Positions 27,294-36,562 of a stretch of 64,000 bases of DNA are shown piece after piece (the stretch's first letter is position 1; each line of letters opens with the position of its first letter). The notes below the pieces were generated by a model, which saw nothing but the letters and a program-made list of their open reading frames with translations, made no database searches and was not told the origin of the DNA. Location: assembly GCF_019430945.1 (NCBI RefSeq), contig NZ_JAHYCB010000001.1, forward strand, positions 744,001 to 808,000, given 5' to 3'. A program made the translations under genes and the position numbers. The stretch comes from Neorhizobium populisoli (GTDB lineage: Bacteria > Pseudomonadota > Alphaproteobacteria > Rhizobiales > Rhizobiaceae).

Positions 27294-27413
27294 TACTCCC
27301 TTTCGCGATGGGCGCGGATCGGAACCTTCAAATCCCATGTTGTGGATGAAGTGCCTGACGCATTGATCAGGTCCCCTCCACTAACTGCTTGAACAAGCAG
27401 GACAGCGAGACCC

Positions 27414-28400
27414 GTGACGAACAATCTTAGGACCGTGCTGCCCACCGGCATTCTCGCCGGCATCGTCGCCACCTTGCTTGTGCTGGGTGCGAGTGCGCAG
27501 TCGTTTGTCTCGTCCATCCTCTATGCAGCTTCCGCGTTGCCTATCCTAATCGCCGGCCTTGGCTGGGGTAACCGGGCCGCAATTACAGGCATTGTGACCG
27601 CTGCAATTCTCAGCGCCATTCTGGTCTCCCCTCAATTTGCGCTCACGATGGCAATCTTCGCCATGATCCCCGCCGGCTGGCTTTCCCACCTGGCGAATCT
27701 TGCGCGTCCGGCCTCGGAACTCGGAGGTCCGGACAACCTAATGGCCTGGTATCCGATTTCGGATATCATGCTGCATCTGTGCGGCGTGGTTACGGTTGCG
27801 ATGGTCGTACTTGGAGTGACCATCGGCTACGGTCCTGAACTCGTCGGCCAGTTGGTCGACGTGATGGCTGAAGCTTACCGGGCGGAAGGCGTGGAATTTC
27901 CGGGCGACCCGGCTACTAACAAAGCGATGGTACTGCTGCTGTTGCCACTCGTGCAGGGTGGCACCTGGGTCATGCTGCTGTTCGCAGCCTTCTACATCGC
28001 AGTCAGGATCGTCTCTCGCTCGGGCCGGGCACTGCGTCCTCGCGAGGATATGCCGTCGGCGCTGCGAATGAACCGTCATGCAATCTTCGCATTCCTTACC
28101 GGAATCGTGCTGATGTTTGTCGGCGGCGTCCCGGCGCTGGTCGGCGCAACGATCTGCGGCACCTTCGGCGGCGGGTTCCTGATGGCCGGCTTTGCGTCGA
28201 TCCACTTCCGCACCCAGGGTAAGGATTGGCGTCTGCCGGTCCTGATCCTCTGCTACCTGTCCTGCGTGGTGACCCTCTTCACGCTGCCGATCCTGGCGAT
28301 TGTAATCCTCGGACTTGCCGACACGCGGCGGACGATTGCACTGACACCGGTCAAGGGCGCCTCTGCCCCCGCGACCGACACACCTGACAACAAGAACTGA
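27414..28400 (+). CDS. DUF2232 membrane protein
   Basis: This is a 328-residue polytopic membrane protein with about eight hydrophobic segments. It sits between rpsR and rplI, where alphaproteobacteria typically carry a DUF2232 (YybS-like) gene, and the hydrophobic pattern fits. The start is GTG at 27414. Its function is unknown; the fixed position inside a ribosomal operon suggests co-regulation with growth. The Lys/Ala/Thr-rich C-terminus is cytoplasmic. Confidence 0.85.
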   Translation: MTNNLRTVLPTGILAGIVATLLVLGASAQSFVSSILYAASALPILIAGLGWGNRAAITGIVTAAILSAILVSPQFALTMAIFAMIPAGWLSHLANLARPASELGGPDNLMAWYPISDIMLHLCGVVTVAMVVLGVTIGYGPELVGQLVDVMAEAYRAEGVEFPGDPATNKAMVLLLLPLVQGGTWVMLLFAAFYIAVRIVSRSGRALRPREDMPSALRMNRHAIFAFLTGIVLMFVGGVPALVGATICGTFGGGFLMAGFASIHFRTQGKDWRLPVLILCYLSCVVTLFTLPILAIVILGLADTRRTIALTPVKGASAPATDTPDNKN

Positions 28401-28420
28401 GACTAGAAAGGAAATACAAC

Positions 28421-28996
28421 ATGCAAGTCATCCTGCTTGAACGCGTACCGAAGCTTGGCCAGATGGGCGAAGTCGTGAAGGTTCGCGACGGTTTTGCCCG
28501 TAACTTCCTGCTGCCGCAGGGCAAGGCGCTCCGCGCCAACGACGCCAACAAGAAGCGTTTCGACTCCGAGCGCGCCACGCTCGAAGCTCGTAACCTCGAG
28601 CGCAAGTCCGAAGCCCAGAAGGTTGCCGAAGTTCTCGACGGCAAGACCTTCATCATGGTTCGCTCCGCCGGCGAAACCGGCCAGCTCTACGGTTCGGTCG
28701 CTGCCCGCGATATCGTCGATGCGCTTGCTGCCGAAGGCTTCAACATCGGCCGCAACCAGGTCGACCTCAACACGCCGATCAAGAACATCGGCCTGCATAA
28801 GGTTGTCCTGCACCTGCATTCGGAAGTCGAAATCACCGTCGAGCTGAACGTTGCCCGTTCGCCGGAAGAAGCCGAACGCCAGACCAAGGGCGAAAGCCTC
28901 ACCTCCGCTGACGCCATCTACGGCATCGACGAAGATGCGCTGCGTCCGGAAGACTTCTTCGATCCGGAAGCCGATGGCGTCGAAGACGACGAATAA
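28421..28996 (+). CDS. rplI: 50S ribosomal protein L9
   Basis: This is a 191-residue L9. Its N-terminal domain begins [19 protein letters not shown] with the [10 protein letters not shown] signature. A connecting helix and a C-terminal domain follow, and then an acidic tail ([12 protein letters not shown]) that lengthens it relative to E. coli. AAAGGAAA lies before the ATG, and a strong intrinsic terminator follows. Confidence 0.97.
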   Translation: MQVILLERVPKLGQMGEVVKVRDGFARNFLLPQGKALRANDANKKRFDSERATLEARNLERKSEAQKVAEVLDGKTFIMVRSAGETGQLYGSVAARDIVDALAAEGFNIGRNQVDLNTPIKNIGLHKVVLHLHSEVEITVELNVARSPEEAERQTKGESLTSADAIYGIDEDALRPEDFFDPEADGVEDDE

Positions 28997-29024
28997 GCAA
29001 TTTCCCGCAAGGGTTTTGATAGAG

Positions 29025-29055
29025 CGCCCGGTCCTCACGGCCCGGGCGTTTTTTT
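29025..29055 (+). terminator. Intrinsic terminator after rplI
   Basis: CGCCCGG (29025-29031) pairs with CCGGGCG (29042-29048) and is followed directly by seven T (29049-29055) and a further T-rich stretch. This is the best canonical terminator in the window and ends the ribosomal-protein operon. Confidence 0.9.
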
Positions 29056-29297
29056 GTCTTTTTTGCGTGTAGACTGCGTCTAGCGTCAGGCGACTCACAC
29101 GATCACACAGTCAACGGGATTTGTCGCTTTATTGGGCTTTTTGTTTTGTGTTCTCCGCCCGCTCTGTGGATAGCTGTGGGAATCGAGATTCCGCGCGGCC
29201 GACCGTTTCGCCTCGGCGCTTAAGTCTTTAAGACCGGAATCTTACAGCATGTCGCGCAAAAAAATGTGCCGCGGTTTTGCGATAGCGACATGCGAAA

Positions 29298-29346
29298 CAA
29301 AAGCTGAAGCGCATGGAGCGATCTTTAAGATCGCGACGCGCTTTTG
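29298..29346. repeat. Nested inverted repeat upstream of dnaB
   Basis: Outer arms CAAAAGC (29298-29304) and GCTTTTG (29340-29346) enclose inner arms GCGATCTT (29318-29325) and AAGATCGC (29327-29334). The element ends 23 nt before the dnaB ATG, so it would lie in the 5' leader or overlap the promoter. Similar 'gcgatctt-aagatcgc' elements seem familiar from rhizobial intergenic DNA, but this is recall only. Confidence 0.55.
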
Positions 29347-29369
29347 ACGGACAGGACGGATAAAAAGAC

Positions 29370-30863
29370 ATGAACGACGCCGTGCGCAAGCTCGCCAATC
29401 CCCAGCCGGCAGAGCCGCATTATCGTGAAGCTCCGAACAATATCGAAGCCGAACAGGCGCTTCTCGGCGCGATCCTGGTCAACAACGATGCCTATTACCG
29501 CGTCTCCGACTTCCTGAAGCCGCCGCATCTCTATGAGCCACTGCACCGGAAGATCTTCGAGGTGGCCGGCGATATCATCCGCATGGGCAAGACCGCCAAC
29601 CCGGTCACCATCAAGACCTTCCTGCCGGCCGACGACAAGGTGGGCGACATGACAGTCGCGCAATATCTGGCGCGTCTCGCCTCCGAAGCCGTTTCGATCA
29701 TCAACGCGGAAGATTATGGCCGGGCGATCTACGACCTGGCGCTGCGCCGCGCTCTGATCCAGATCGGCGAGGATGTCGTCAACATCGCTTATGACGCGCC
29801 GCTCGACATGCCGCCGCAGACGCAGATCGAGGATACCGAGCGCCGCCTGTTCGAACTGGCCGAGACCGGCCGTTACGACGGCGGCTTCCAGTCCTTCAAC
29901 GATGCGGTAGCTCTCGCAATCGACATGGCAGGCGCCGCCTTCGAGCGCGACGGCAATCTTTCCGGCATTTCCACCGGCATCATGTCGCTCGACGCCCGCA
30001 TGGGCGGGTTGCAGCGTTCCGACTTGATCGTGCTTGCGGGACGTCCCGGCATGGGCAAGACCTCGCTTGCCACCAACATCGCCTACAATATCGCCGCGGC
30101 TTACGAGCAGGACGTCAATCCGGACGGATCCTTCAAGGCCAAGAACGGCGGCGTCGTCGGCTTCTATTCGCTCGAAATGTCGTCAGAACAGCTCGCCACG
30201 CGTATCATCTCCGAGCAGACGGAAGTCTCCTCCTCGAAGATTCGCCGCGGCGACATTACCGAAGCGGATTTCGAAAAGCTCGTCGCCTGCAGCCAGATGA
30301 TGCAGAAGGTGCCGCTGTTCATCGACCAGACCGGTGGTATCTCGATCGCCCAGCTTTCCGCCCGCGCCCGCCGTCTGAAGCGCCAGCGCGGCCTTGATTG
30401 CTTGGTGGTGGACTATATCCAGCTGATGACCGGCGCCGGCAAGGGCGACAACCGCGTGCAGGAAATCACCCAGATCACCACGGGTCTGAAGGCGCTCGGC
30501 AAGGAACTGAACGTGCCGATCATCGCGCTGTCGCAGCTTTCCCGTCAGGTCGAAAGCCGCGAAGACAAGCGCCCGCAGCTCTCCGACCTTCGCGAATCCG
30601 GTTCGATCGAGCAGGACGCCGACGTGGTGCTCTTCGTGTTCCGCGAGGAGTATTACGTCAAGAACATGGAGCCACGCGACCTTTCTGATCCGAAATACCC
30701 GGAATGGGAAACGCTGATGGACAAGGTGAAGGGCACCGCGGACGTGATCATCGCCAAGCAGCGCCACGGACCGACCGGCACCGTCAAGCTCGCCTTCCAG
30801 TCTGAATTCACGCGCTTCGCCGATCTGGCCGAACCGAGCTTCAGCCAGTATGAAGAGCATTGA
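29370..30863 (+). CDS. dnaB: Replicative DNA helicase DnaB
   Basis: This is a 497-residue helicase. It has an N-terminal primase-interaction domain (about 20-125; PNNIEAEQALLGAIL), a linker and a RecA-like helicase domain with Walker A GRPGMGKTS. Walker B is in CLVVDYIQLM, followed by the DnaB signature LSQLSRQVESREDKRPQLSDLRESGSIEQDAD, which contains the arginine finger region. It unwinds DNA at the replication fork as a hexamer. No intein is present. Confidence 0.96.
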   Translation: MNDAVRKLANPQPAEPHYREAPNNIEAEQALLGAILVNNDAYYRVSDFLKPPHLYEPLHRKIFEVAGDIIRMGKTANPVTIKTFLPADDKVGDMTVAQYLARLASEAVSIINAEDYGRAIYDLALRRALIQIGEDVVNIAYDAPLDMPPQTQIEDTERRLFELAETGRYDGGFQSFNDAVALAIDMAGAAFERDGNLSGISTGIMSLDARMGGLQRSDLIVLAGRPGMGKTSLATNIAYNIAAAYEQDVNPDGSFKAKNGGVVGFYSLEMSSEQLATRIISEQTEVSSSKIRRGDITEADFEKLVACSQMMQKVPLFIDQTGGISIAQLSARARRLKRQRGLDCLVVDYIQLMTGAGKGDNRVQEITQITTGLKALGKELNVPIIALSQLSRQVESREDKRPQLSDLRESGSIEQDADVVLFVFREEYYVKNMEPRDLSDPKYPEWETLMDKVKGTADVIIAKQRHGPTGTVKLAFQSEFTRFADLAEPSFSQYEEH

Positions 30864-30987
30864 GATCGTTCTCGTTTGAGTGGAAGCTTTTAAAAGATTG
30901 TGCAGCGCGAAGGAATTTCGCGCTGTCGTCTTTTTCCTGCCTTCGAAAACGGTAGGATCGCAGGAACCTTCCTATGCGCGGCGAGCC

Positions 30988-32157
30988 ATGATGACCGATT
31001 TCGACAGCGACATTTCCTTCTCCGACGATTTCGACATCGCGCCCGTGCGGCTGACAGTCGATCTCGGTGCGCTGGCCGATAACTGGCGGACCATGGCCAA
31101 GCGGTCCGGTAACGCCCGCACAGCTGCCGTGGTTAAGGCCGATGCCTATGGCCTGGGCTTGGAGGACTGCGGCACGGCGCTTTACGAAGCCGGCGCCCGC
31201 GACTTCTTCGTCGCGGTGATGCAGGAAGGCGTGACCCTGCGCACCTATGCGCCGGATGCGCGGATCTTTGTACTTTCCGGCATCTGGCCCGGCCAGGAAG
31301 GGTTGTTCTACGAGCATGGGCTCGTGCCGGTGCTGGCGTCAGAAGAGCAGCTTGCCTTCTGGATGTCGGTCACGGCGGAACTCGGCGATCACCCCTGCGC
31401 CCTGCATGTCGATACCGGCTTCAACCGGCTCGGCCTGCCGCTCGAGGAGGCGATCGCTTTTGCCGACGACGTCTCCCGGCCGGCGAGCTTTTCGCCGGTT
31501 CTCGTCATCTCGCATCTGCATAGCGGCGACAGCCCCTCCTCCGATCTCAACCAACGGCAGCTCGAAGCCTTCCGACGCGTCGCCGAAGCATTCGAGGGCA
31601 TCGAGACAAGCTTCGCCGCCTCGGCCGGCATCTTCCTTGGTTCCGACTATCATTTCGACCTCACCCGCCCCGGCATCGCGCTTTATGGCGGCGAAGCCGT
31701 GAACGGCGTGCCGAACCCAATGAAACCGGTCGCGGCCGCCGAGGCCCGCATCATCCAGATCCGCGATGCGAAAAAGGGCGAGACGGTGAGTTATGGCGGC
31801 ACCTATCAGCTCGCCCGCGACAGCCGCCTGGCGATCGTTTCCGCCGGTTATGCCGACGGTTACCTGCGTTCGCTTTCCGGCTCCGGCGTGCCGGTGCGCC
31901 AGACCGTGAAGGACGGCGCCTTCGGGTTCGTTGCGGGACACAAGGTCCCGGTCATCGGCCGCATCACCATGGATCTGACGATCTTCGACGTGACCGACAT
32001 TCCGGAAGACCATGTCCATGCCGGCGACTATGTGGAACTCTTCGGCCGGAACGTGCCGCTCGACGACATCGCGCGAGCCGGCGGCACGATCGGCTACGAA
32101 CTCTTGACCGGTCTCGGCTTGCGTTACGAGCGCCGGTATATCTATCCCGACGATTGA
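30988..32157 (+). CDS. alr: Alanine racemase
   Basis: This is a 389-residue PLP enzyme that makes D-alanine for peptidoglycan. The PLP lysine is K50 in AVVKADAYGLG, and the catalytic tyrosine is in VSYGGTYQ (near residue 269). The C-terminal beta domain ends YELLTGLGLRYERRY. Two ATGs lie in tandem at 30988 and 30991; GGCGAG is upstream. The upstream frame to 30880 is leader. It lies between dnaB and radA, the usual rhizobial order. Confidence 0.94.
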   Translation: MMTDFDSDISFSDDFDIAPVRLTVDLGALADNWRTMAKRSGNARTAAVVKADAYGLGLEDCGTALYEAGARDFFVAVMQEGVTLRTYAPDARIFVLSGIWPGQEGLFYEHGLVPVLASEEQLAFWMSVTAELGDHPCALHVDTGFNRLGLPLEEAIAFADDVSRPASFSPVLVISHLHSGDSPSSDLNQRQLEAFRRVAEAFEGIETSFAASAGIFLGSDYHFDLTRPGIALYGGEAVNGVPNPMKPVAAAEARIIQIRDAKKGETVSYGGTYQLARDSRLAIVSAGYADGYLRSLSGSGVPVRQTVKDGAFGFVAGHKVPVIGRITMDLTIFDVTDIPEDHVHAGDYVELFGRNVPLDDIARAGGTIGYELLTGLGLRYERRYIYPDD

Positions 32158-32223
32158 GTTTCGTTGCGCGCCCCCTTGGAAGCGGGAAAACGGCATGCTA
32201 AAAGAGAACAAAAGGAGATCGAA

Positions 32224-32481
32224 ATGACCGAGATCCATCTCAGTGACAAAGATAAGTCTTTCATCGAAGAGCAGGTAAGGGCCGGAACCTACAAAGACGC
32301 CGACGAGGTTGTTGCGGCTGGATTGAGCCGTCTTGGAAGTGAGAACGAACTCTTGAGTGAAATGATCGCGGAAGCCGATGCTCAATTCGAAAGAGGGGAA
32401 TACCGTACGTTTACCACCGCAGACGCCCTTGCCGATTCCATCATCGAACGGGGGATGCGGATATTAAACCGAAAGAGCTGA
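32224..32481 (+). CDS. parD: ParD-like ribbon-helix-helix antitoxin
   Basis: This is an 85-residue protein. The N-terminal part (MTEIHLSDKDKSFIEEQVRAGTYKDADEVVAAGL) is a ribbon-helix-helix domain of the ParD/CC2985 type, and the C-terminal half should bind the toxin. AAAAGGAGA lies upstream of the ATG. It begins 66 nt after alr. Its stop overlaps the toxin frame, which continues in the +1 register. Confidence 0.82.
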   Translation: MTEIHLSDKDKSFIEEQVRAGTYKDADEVVAAGLSRLGSENELLSEMIAEADAQFERGEYRTFTTADALADSIIERGMRILNRKS

Positions 32482-32774
32482 TTTATTCCCCGCTTGCCGA
32501 CCAGGATCTTCTCAATATTTTTCTCTACATCGCCGCAGATGATCCAGTGGCAGCTTCGCACTTTGTTCGCGAACTGACGAGAAAGATGGAGTGGGTTGCG
32601 CTAAGCAGCTTTCCGGGCGTGCCTCGCGATGAACTTTCTCAGGGCTTGAAAGCTCTCCCCTACCGCAACCGATGCATATATTTCCGCACGACTGAAACAA
32701 CGGTGAGGATACTTCGTGTCCTTCATGGCCATCAGAATGTTTCGGCGGATTATTTCAAGACCGAAGAAATCTGA
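32463..32774 (+). CDS. parE: ParE/RelE-family toxin, apparent non-AUG (ATT) start
   Basis: A complete ParE-like domain is readable from KELIYSPLADQDLLNIF through DDPVAASHF, RNRCIYF and RILRVLHGHQN to the stop, about 104 residues. The frame is open from 32361, yet its only ATG/GTG/TTG is an internal GTG at 32547 that would remove the first strand and helix. The best-placed codon is ATT at 32463, with GGGGG 10-14 nt upstream, overlapping parD by 19 nt. ParE toxins inhibit gyrase; RelE relatives cut mRNA. Alternatives are CTG at 32478, frameshifting from the parD frame, or a decayed start. Confidence 0.65.
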   Translation: MKPKELIYSPLADQDLLNIFLYIAADDPVAASHFVRELTRKMEWVALSSFPGVPRDELSQGLKALPYRNRCIYFRTTETTVRILRVLHGHQNVSADYFKTEEI

Positions 32775-32779
32775 TCCAC

Positions 32780-34186
32780 ATGGCAAAACCCAAAACCCAA
32801 TTCGTGTGCCAGAACTGCGGCACGGTGCATAACCGCTGGGCCGGCAAGTGCGATGGCTGCGGCGAGTGGAATACGATCGTCGAGGAAGACCCGATGGGCG
32901 GCATCGGGAGCGGTCCCGGCAAGGTGCCGAAGAAAGGCCGCGCGGTGGCGTTGACGACGCTTTCCGGCGAGACGGAAGAAGCGCCTCGGGTCTTTACCGG
33001 CATTTCCGAACTGGACCGGGCGACCGGCGGCGGGTTCGTGCGTGGTTCGGCGGTTCTGATCGGCGGCGATCCGGGCATCGGCAAATCCACACTGCTGATG
33101 CAGGCGGCCGCGGCCCTTTCCCGTCGCGGGCATCGGATCATCTATGTTTCGGGCGAAGAGGCGGTGGCGCAGGTGCGTCTGCGCGCCCAGCGGCTCGGCG
33201 CAGCCGATTCGGATGTGCTGCTTGCCGCCGAGACGAATGTGGAGGACATCCTCGCCACGATCTCGGAAGGCAAGCGGCCGGACCTCGTCATCATCGATTC
33301 CATTCAGACGCTGTGGAGCGATACGGCCGATTCTGCGCCGGGAACCGTCACGCAGGTGCGCACCGGCGTGCAAGCCATGATCCGGTTCGCCAAGCAGACG
33401 GGCGCGGCCATGGTTCTGGTCGGCCACGTCACCAAGGAAGGCCAGATCGCCGGTCCGCGCGTCGTCGAGCATATGGTCGACGCCGTTCTCTATTTCGAAG
33501 GCGACCGCGGCCATCATTACCGCATCCTGCGCACTGTGAAGAACCGATTCGGACCGACCGACGAGATCGGCGTGTTTGAAATGTCGGATCGGGGCCTGCG
33601 CGAAGTCTCCAACCCGTCCGAACTCTTTCTCGGCGAGCGTAATGCCAAGTCGCCGGGTGCGGCGGTGTTTGCCGGCATGGAAGGAACCCGGCCGGTTCTG
33701 GTCGAGGTTCAGGCACTGGTAGCGCCGACGTCTCTCGGCACACCGCGCCGCGCCGTCGTCGGCTGGGATTCGTCGCGGCTTTCGATGATCCTTGCGGTGC
33801 TGGAGGCCCATTGCGGCGTCCGGCTCGGTCAACATGACGTCTATCTGAACGTTGCTGGCGGCTATCGCATTTCCGAACCGGCGGCCGATCTGGCAGTCGC
33901 CTCCGCACTTGTCTCGTCGCTGGCCGGCGTCGCACTTCCGGCGGATTGCGTCTATTTCGGAGAAATCAGCCTTTCGGGTGCGGTTCGCCCCGTGTCGCAG
34001 ACGGCGCAGCGGGTGAAGGAGGCGGAGAAGCTCGGCTTTGCGCAGGCCACCCTGCCCGCAAGTTCTGCGGAAGTGTCGAAAGGGTCCGGCAGTCGCCTGG
34101 CGGAGATCGAAGACCTGCCGGATCTGGTCGCGAGAATTGCCGGATCACGGAAGAATTTGGGACAACCTCCTGCGGAAGATGATTGA
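32780..34186 (+). CDS. radA: DNA repair protein RadA
   Basis: This is a 468-residue RadA/Sms. An N-terminal zinc finger (C10, C13, C24, C27) is followed by a RecA-like ATPase with Walker A GGDPGIGKST (95-104), the KNRFG motif (KNRFGPTDEIGVF) and a C-terminal Lon-like domain. It promotes branch migration in recombination. It lies 5 nt after the toxin stop, so it may be co-transcribed with the toxin-antitoxin pair. Confidence 0.95.
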   Translation: MAKPKTQFVCQNCGTVHNRWAGKCDGCGEWNTIVEEDPMGGIGSGPGKVPKKGRAVALTTLSGETEEAPRVFTGISELDRATGGGFVRGSAVLIGGDPGIGKSTLLMQAAAALSRRGHRIIYVSGEEAVAQVRLRAQRLGAADSDVLLAAETNVEDILATISEGKRPDLVIIDSIQTLWSDTADSAPGTVTQVRTGVQAMIRFAKQTGAAMVLVGHVTKEGQIAGPRVVEHMVDAVLYFEGDRGHHYRILRTVKNRFGPTDEIGVFEMSDRGLREVSNPSELFLGERNAKSPGAAVFAGMEGTRPVLVEVQALVAPTSLGTPRRAVVGWDSSRLSMILAVLEAHCGVRLGQHDVYLNVAGGYRISEPAADLAVASALVSSLAGVALPADCVYFGEISLSGAVRPVSQTAQRVKEAEKLGFAQATLPASSAEVSKGSGSRLAEIEDLPDLVARIAGSRKNLGQPPAEDD

Positions 34187-34320
34187 TCTTCCGTTAATAC
34201 GCCTCGTGATGTATGACGGCTGCCGTGAGACCGTGTTCGACGGCGGCTCGCGTCTCGAATGGCGCAAAATCGCAGTCGGCTGAGTTGGTCCGCGAACGGG
34301 AAGTCTGGAGTAGTTCTTAT

Positions 34321-34899
34321 ATGCCCATCACGATTTTCGACGGTATCGTCATCGGCGTGACGCTGTTTTCCGCCGTGCTCGCCATGGTTCGCGGTTTTTC
34401 GCGGGAAGTGCTGTCGATCGCAAGCTGGGTGGGCTCGGTCGCCGCCGCCTATTATCTCTATCCGCTGCTGCTTCCTTACGCCAAGAACTACACGGCCGAT
34501 GAGCGTATCGCGATTGCAGGCTCTGCCGGCGTCATCTTCCTGATCGCGCTGATCATCATCTCGTTCATCACCACGCGGATCGCCGATTTCATCATCGACA
34601 GCCGCATCGGCGCGCTGGATCGCACGCTCGGCTTCCTGTTCGGTGCCGCTCGCGGCATCCTGCTTCTCGTCGTTGCGGTCGGCTTCTTCAACTGGCTCGT
34701 TTCGCCGGATCGCCAGCCCGTCTGGGTCACGCAGGCGAAATCGAAGCCTTTCCTCGACACGCTGGTCGCCCGCCTCGAAGCGGTTCTGCCCGCCGATATC
34801 GAGCCGCAGATTCGCGCCCGTATCCTCGGCAAGGAGGCAGCCCCCGGCACAGGTCAGGACCAGCCGCCGGCCGAAGACGCGCCTGCAGCAAATAATTGA
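34321..34899 (+). CDS. cvpA: CvpA-family membrane protein
   Basis: This is a 192-residue protein with four membrane segments (start MPITIFDGIVIGVTLFSAV; conserved LGFLFGAARG) and a Pro/Ala-rich tail. CvpA homologues are named for colicin V production and are needed for envelope or bile tolerance in some bacteria; the mechanism is unclear. The radA-cvpA-purF order is typical of the group. TGGAG lies upstream of the ATG at 34321. Confidence 0.9.
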   Translation: MPITIFDGIVIGVTLFSAVLAMVRGFSREVLSIASWVGSVAAAYYLYPLLLPYAKNYTADERIAIAGSAGVIFLIALIIISFITTRIADFIIDSRIGALDRTLGFLFGAARGILLLVVAVGFFNWLVSPDRQPVWVTQAKSKPFLDTLVARLEAVLPADIEPQIRARILGKEAAPGTGQDQPPAEDAPAANN

Positions 34900-34969
34900 C
34901 GATAACTTGCGCTTGATGCAGCGCAAAACATCACCATTTGTGCTAGTATTCGCAATCAGGTGAGAAACA

Positions 34970-35003
34970 GGCTGGCTTCCGGGGACAAAGTTCCCGGCCG
35001 GCC
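34970..35003 (+). terminator. Hairpin in the cvpA-purF gap, possible attenuator
   Basis: GGCTGGC...CCGGGGA (34970-34985) can pair with TTCCCGG-CCGGCC (34991-35003), with a two-base bulge and a 5-nt loop. T-rich sequence (TTTCCATTTTTCC) follows. It may end cvpA transcription or attenuate purF. Confidence 0.45.
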
Positions 35004-35052
35004 TTTCCATTTTTCCGAAACGGACATGTTGTCCAGAAGGATTAGGGCCAAG

Positions 35053-36555
35053 ATGAGTGAGCCGGTTTCCGAGACGTTCGACCTCAAACAAGTCAACGAA
35101 TGGGATTTCGATACACTTCGCGAGGAATGCGGTGTTTTCGGCATTCTCGGACATCCGGACGCGGCGACGCTGACTGCGCTCGGTCTGCACGCGCTCCAGC
35201 ATCGCGGCCAGGAAGCCGCCGGTATCGTCTCCTTCGACGGCCTGCGCTTCCATTCGGAACGACGCATGGGCCTCGTCGGCGACCATTACACCGATCCGGC
35301 GACGCTTGCGAAACTGCCCGGCAATATCGCCATCGGCCATAACCGCTATTCGACGACCGGCGAAGTGGCGCTGCGCAACGTCCAGCCGCTGTTTGCGGAA
35401 CTGGAAGTCGGCGGCATCGCCATCGCTCACAACGGCAATTTCACCAACGGCCTGACGCTGCGCCGCCAGTTGATCGCCGGTGGCGCCATTTGTCAGTCGA
35501 CGTCCGATACCGAAGTCGTGCTGCACCTCATCGCCCGCTCCCGCTACACATCCACGGCCGACCGCTTCATCGATGCGATCCGCCAGATGGAAGGCGGTTA
35601 TTCGATGCTGGCGATGACCCGCACCAAGCTGATCGCCGCCCGCGACCCCACCGGCATTCGTCCGCTGGTCATGGGGGAGCTGGACGGCAAGCCGATCTTC
35701 GCGTCGGAAACCTGCGCGCTCGACATTATCGGCGCGAAATACGTTCGCGACGTTGAGAACGGCGAAGTCATTATCTGCGAAATCCAGCCGGACGGTTCGG
35801 TGGCCATCGATGCCCGCAAGGCCGGCAACGGCCAGCCGGAGCGGCTCTGCCTGTTTGAATATGTCTATTTCGCCCGCCCAGATTCGGTCGTCGGCGGCCG
35901 CTCGGTCTATGTTGCCCGCAAGAACATGGGTATCAACCTTGCCAAGGAATCGCCGGTCGAGGCCGATGTCGTTGTGCCTGTGCCGGACGGCGGCACGCCG
36001 GCTGCTCTCGGCTTCGCGCAGGAAAGCGGCATTCCGTTCGAATACGGCATCATCCGCAACCATTATGTCGGCCGCACCTTTATCGAACCGACGCAGCAGA
36101 TCCGCGCCTTCGGCGTCAAACTGAAGCATTCCGCCAACCGCGCGATGATCGAGGGCAAGCGCGTCGTGCTGGTCGACGATTCGATCGTCCGCGGCACGAC
36201 CTCGCTGAAAATCGTCCAGATGATCCGCGATGCCGGCGCCAAGGAAGTGCATTTCCGCGTCGCCAGCCCGATGATCTATTATCCGGACTTCTACGGCATC
36301 GACACGCCGGATCGCGACAAGCTGCTGGCCAACCAGTACGATACGCTGGAAGCCATGTGCAAATATATCGGCGCAGACAGCCTGGAATTCCTGTCGATCA
36401 ACGGTCTCTATCGCGCCGTCGGCGGCGAAGACCGCAACGCCGCGCGGCCGCAGTTCACCGACCACTATTTCACCGGTGACTATCCGACCCGCCTTCTCGA
36501 CAAGGACGGCGAGACGATGGGCCGCAAGGTTTCGGTTCTGGCCAGCAACGGCTGA
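35053..36555 (+). CDS. purF: Amidophosphoribosyltransferase
   Basis: This is a 500-residue first-committed-step enzyme of purine synthesis (PRPP plus glutamine to phosphoribosylamine). The N-terminal nucleophile is Cys26 in REECGVFG, so a 25-residue propeptide would be removed. The PRPP loop is VVLVDDSIVRGTT. The C-terminus has HYFTGDYPT where the B. subtilis-type enzyme has cysteines for a 4Fe-4S cluster, so that cluster is probably absent. The start at 35053 has AGG-rich sequence upstream; an ATG nine codons earlier is possible. Confidence 0.95.
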   Translation: MSEPVSETFDLKQVNEWDFDTLREECGVFGILGHPDAATLTALGLHALQHRGQEAAGIVSFDGLRFHSERRMGLVGDHYTDPATLAKLPGNIAIGHNRYSTTGEVALRNVQPLFAELEVGGIAIAHNGNFTNGLTLRRQLIAGGAICQSTSDTEVVLHLIARSRYTSTADRFIDAIRQMEGGYSMLAMTRTKLIAARDPTGIRPLVMGELDGKPIFASETCALDIIGAKYVRDVENGEVIICEIQPDGSVAIDARKAGNGQPERLCLFEYVYFARPDSVVGGRSVYVARKNMGINLAKESPVEADVVVPVPDGGTPAALGFAQESGIPFEYGIIRNHYVGRTFIEPTQQIRAFGVKLKHSANRAMIEGKRVVLVDDSIVRGTTSLKIVQMIRDAGAKEVHFRVASPMIYYPDFYGIDTPDRDKLLANQYDTLEAMCKYIGADSLEFLSINGLYRAVGGEDRNAARPQFTDHYFTGDYPTRLLDKDGETMGRKVSVLASNG

Positions 36556-36562
36556 GCCGCGC

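Larger units (their letters stand above)
28997..29369 (+). other. 373-nt intergenic region between rplI and dnaB
   Basis: The region holds the rplI terminator in its first 60 nt, then no credible gene. The last 75 nt before dnaB contain a nested fold-back (29298-29346), which is listed separately. A dnaB promoter must lie between about 29060 and 29300, but I cannot place its boxes with confidence. Confidence 0.6.

Noticed and set aside
33952-36465. Minus-strand open frame of 837 codons across radA, cvpA and purF
   Set aside because: It spans three well-supported genes on the other strand and has low-complexity Arg/Asp composition with no domain.
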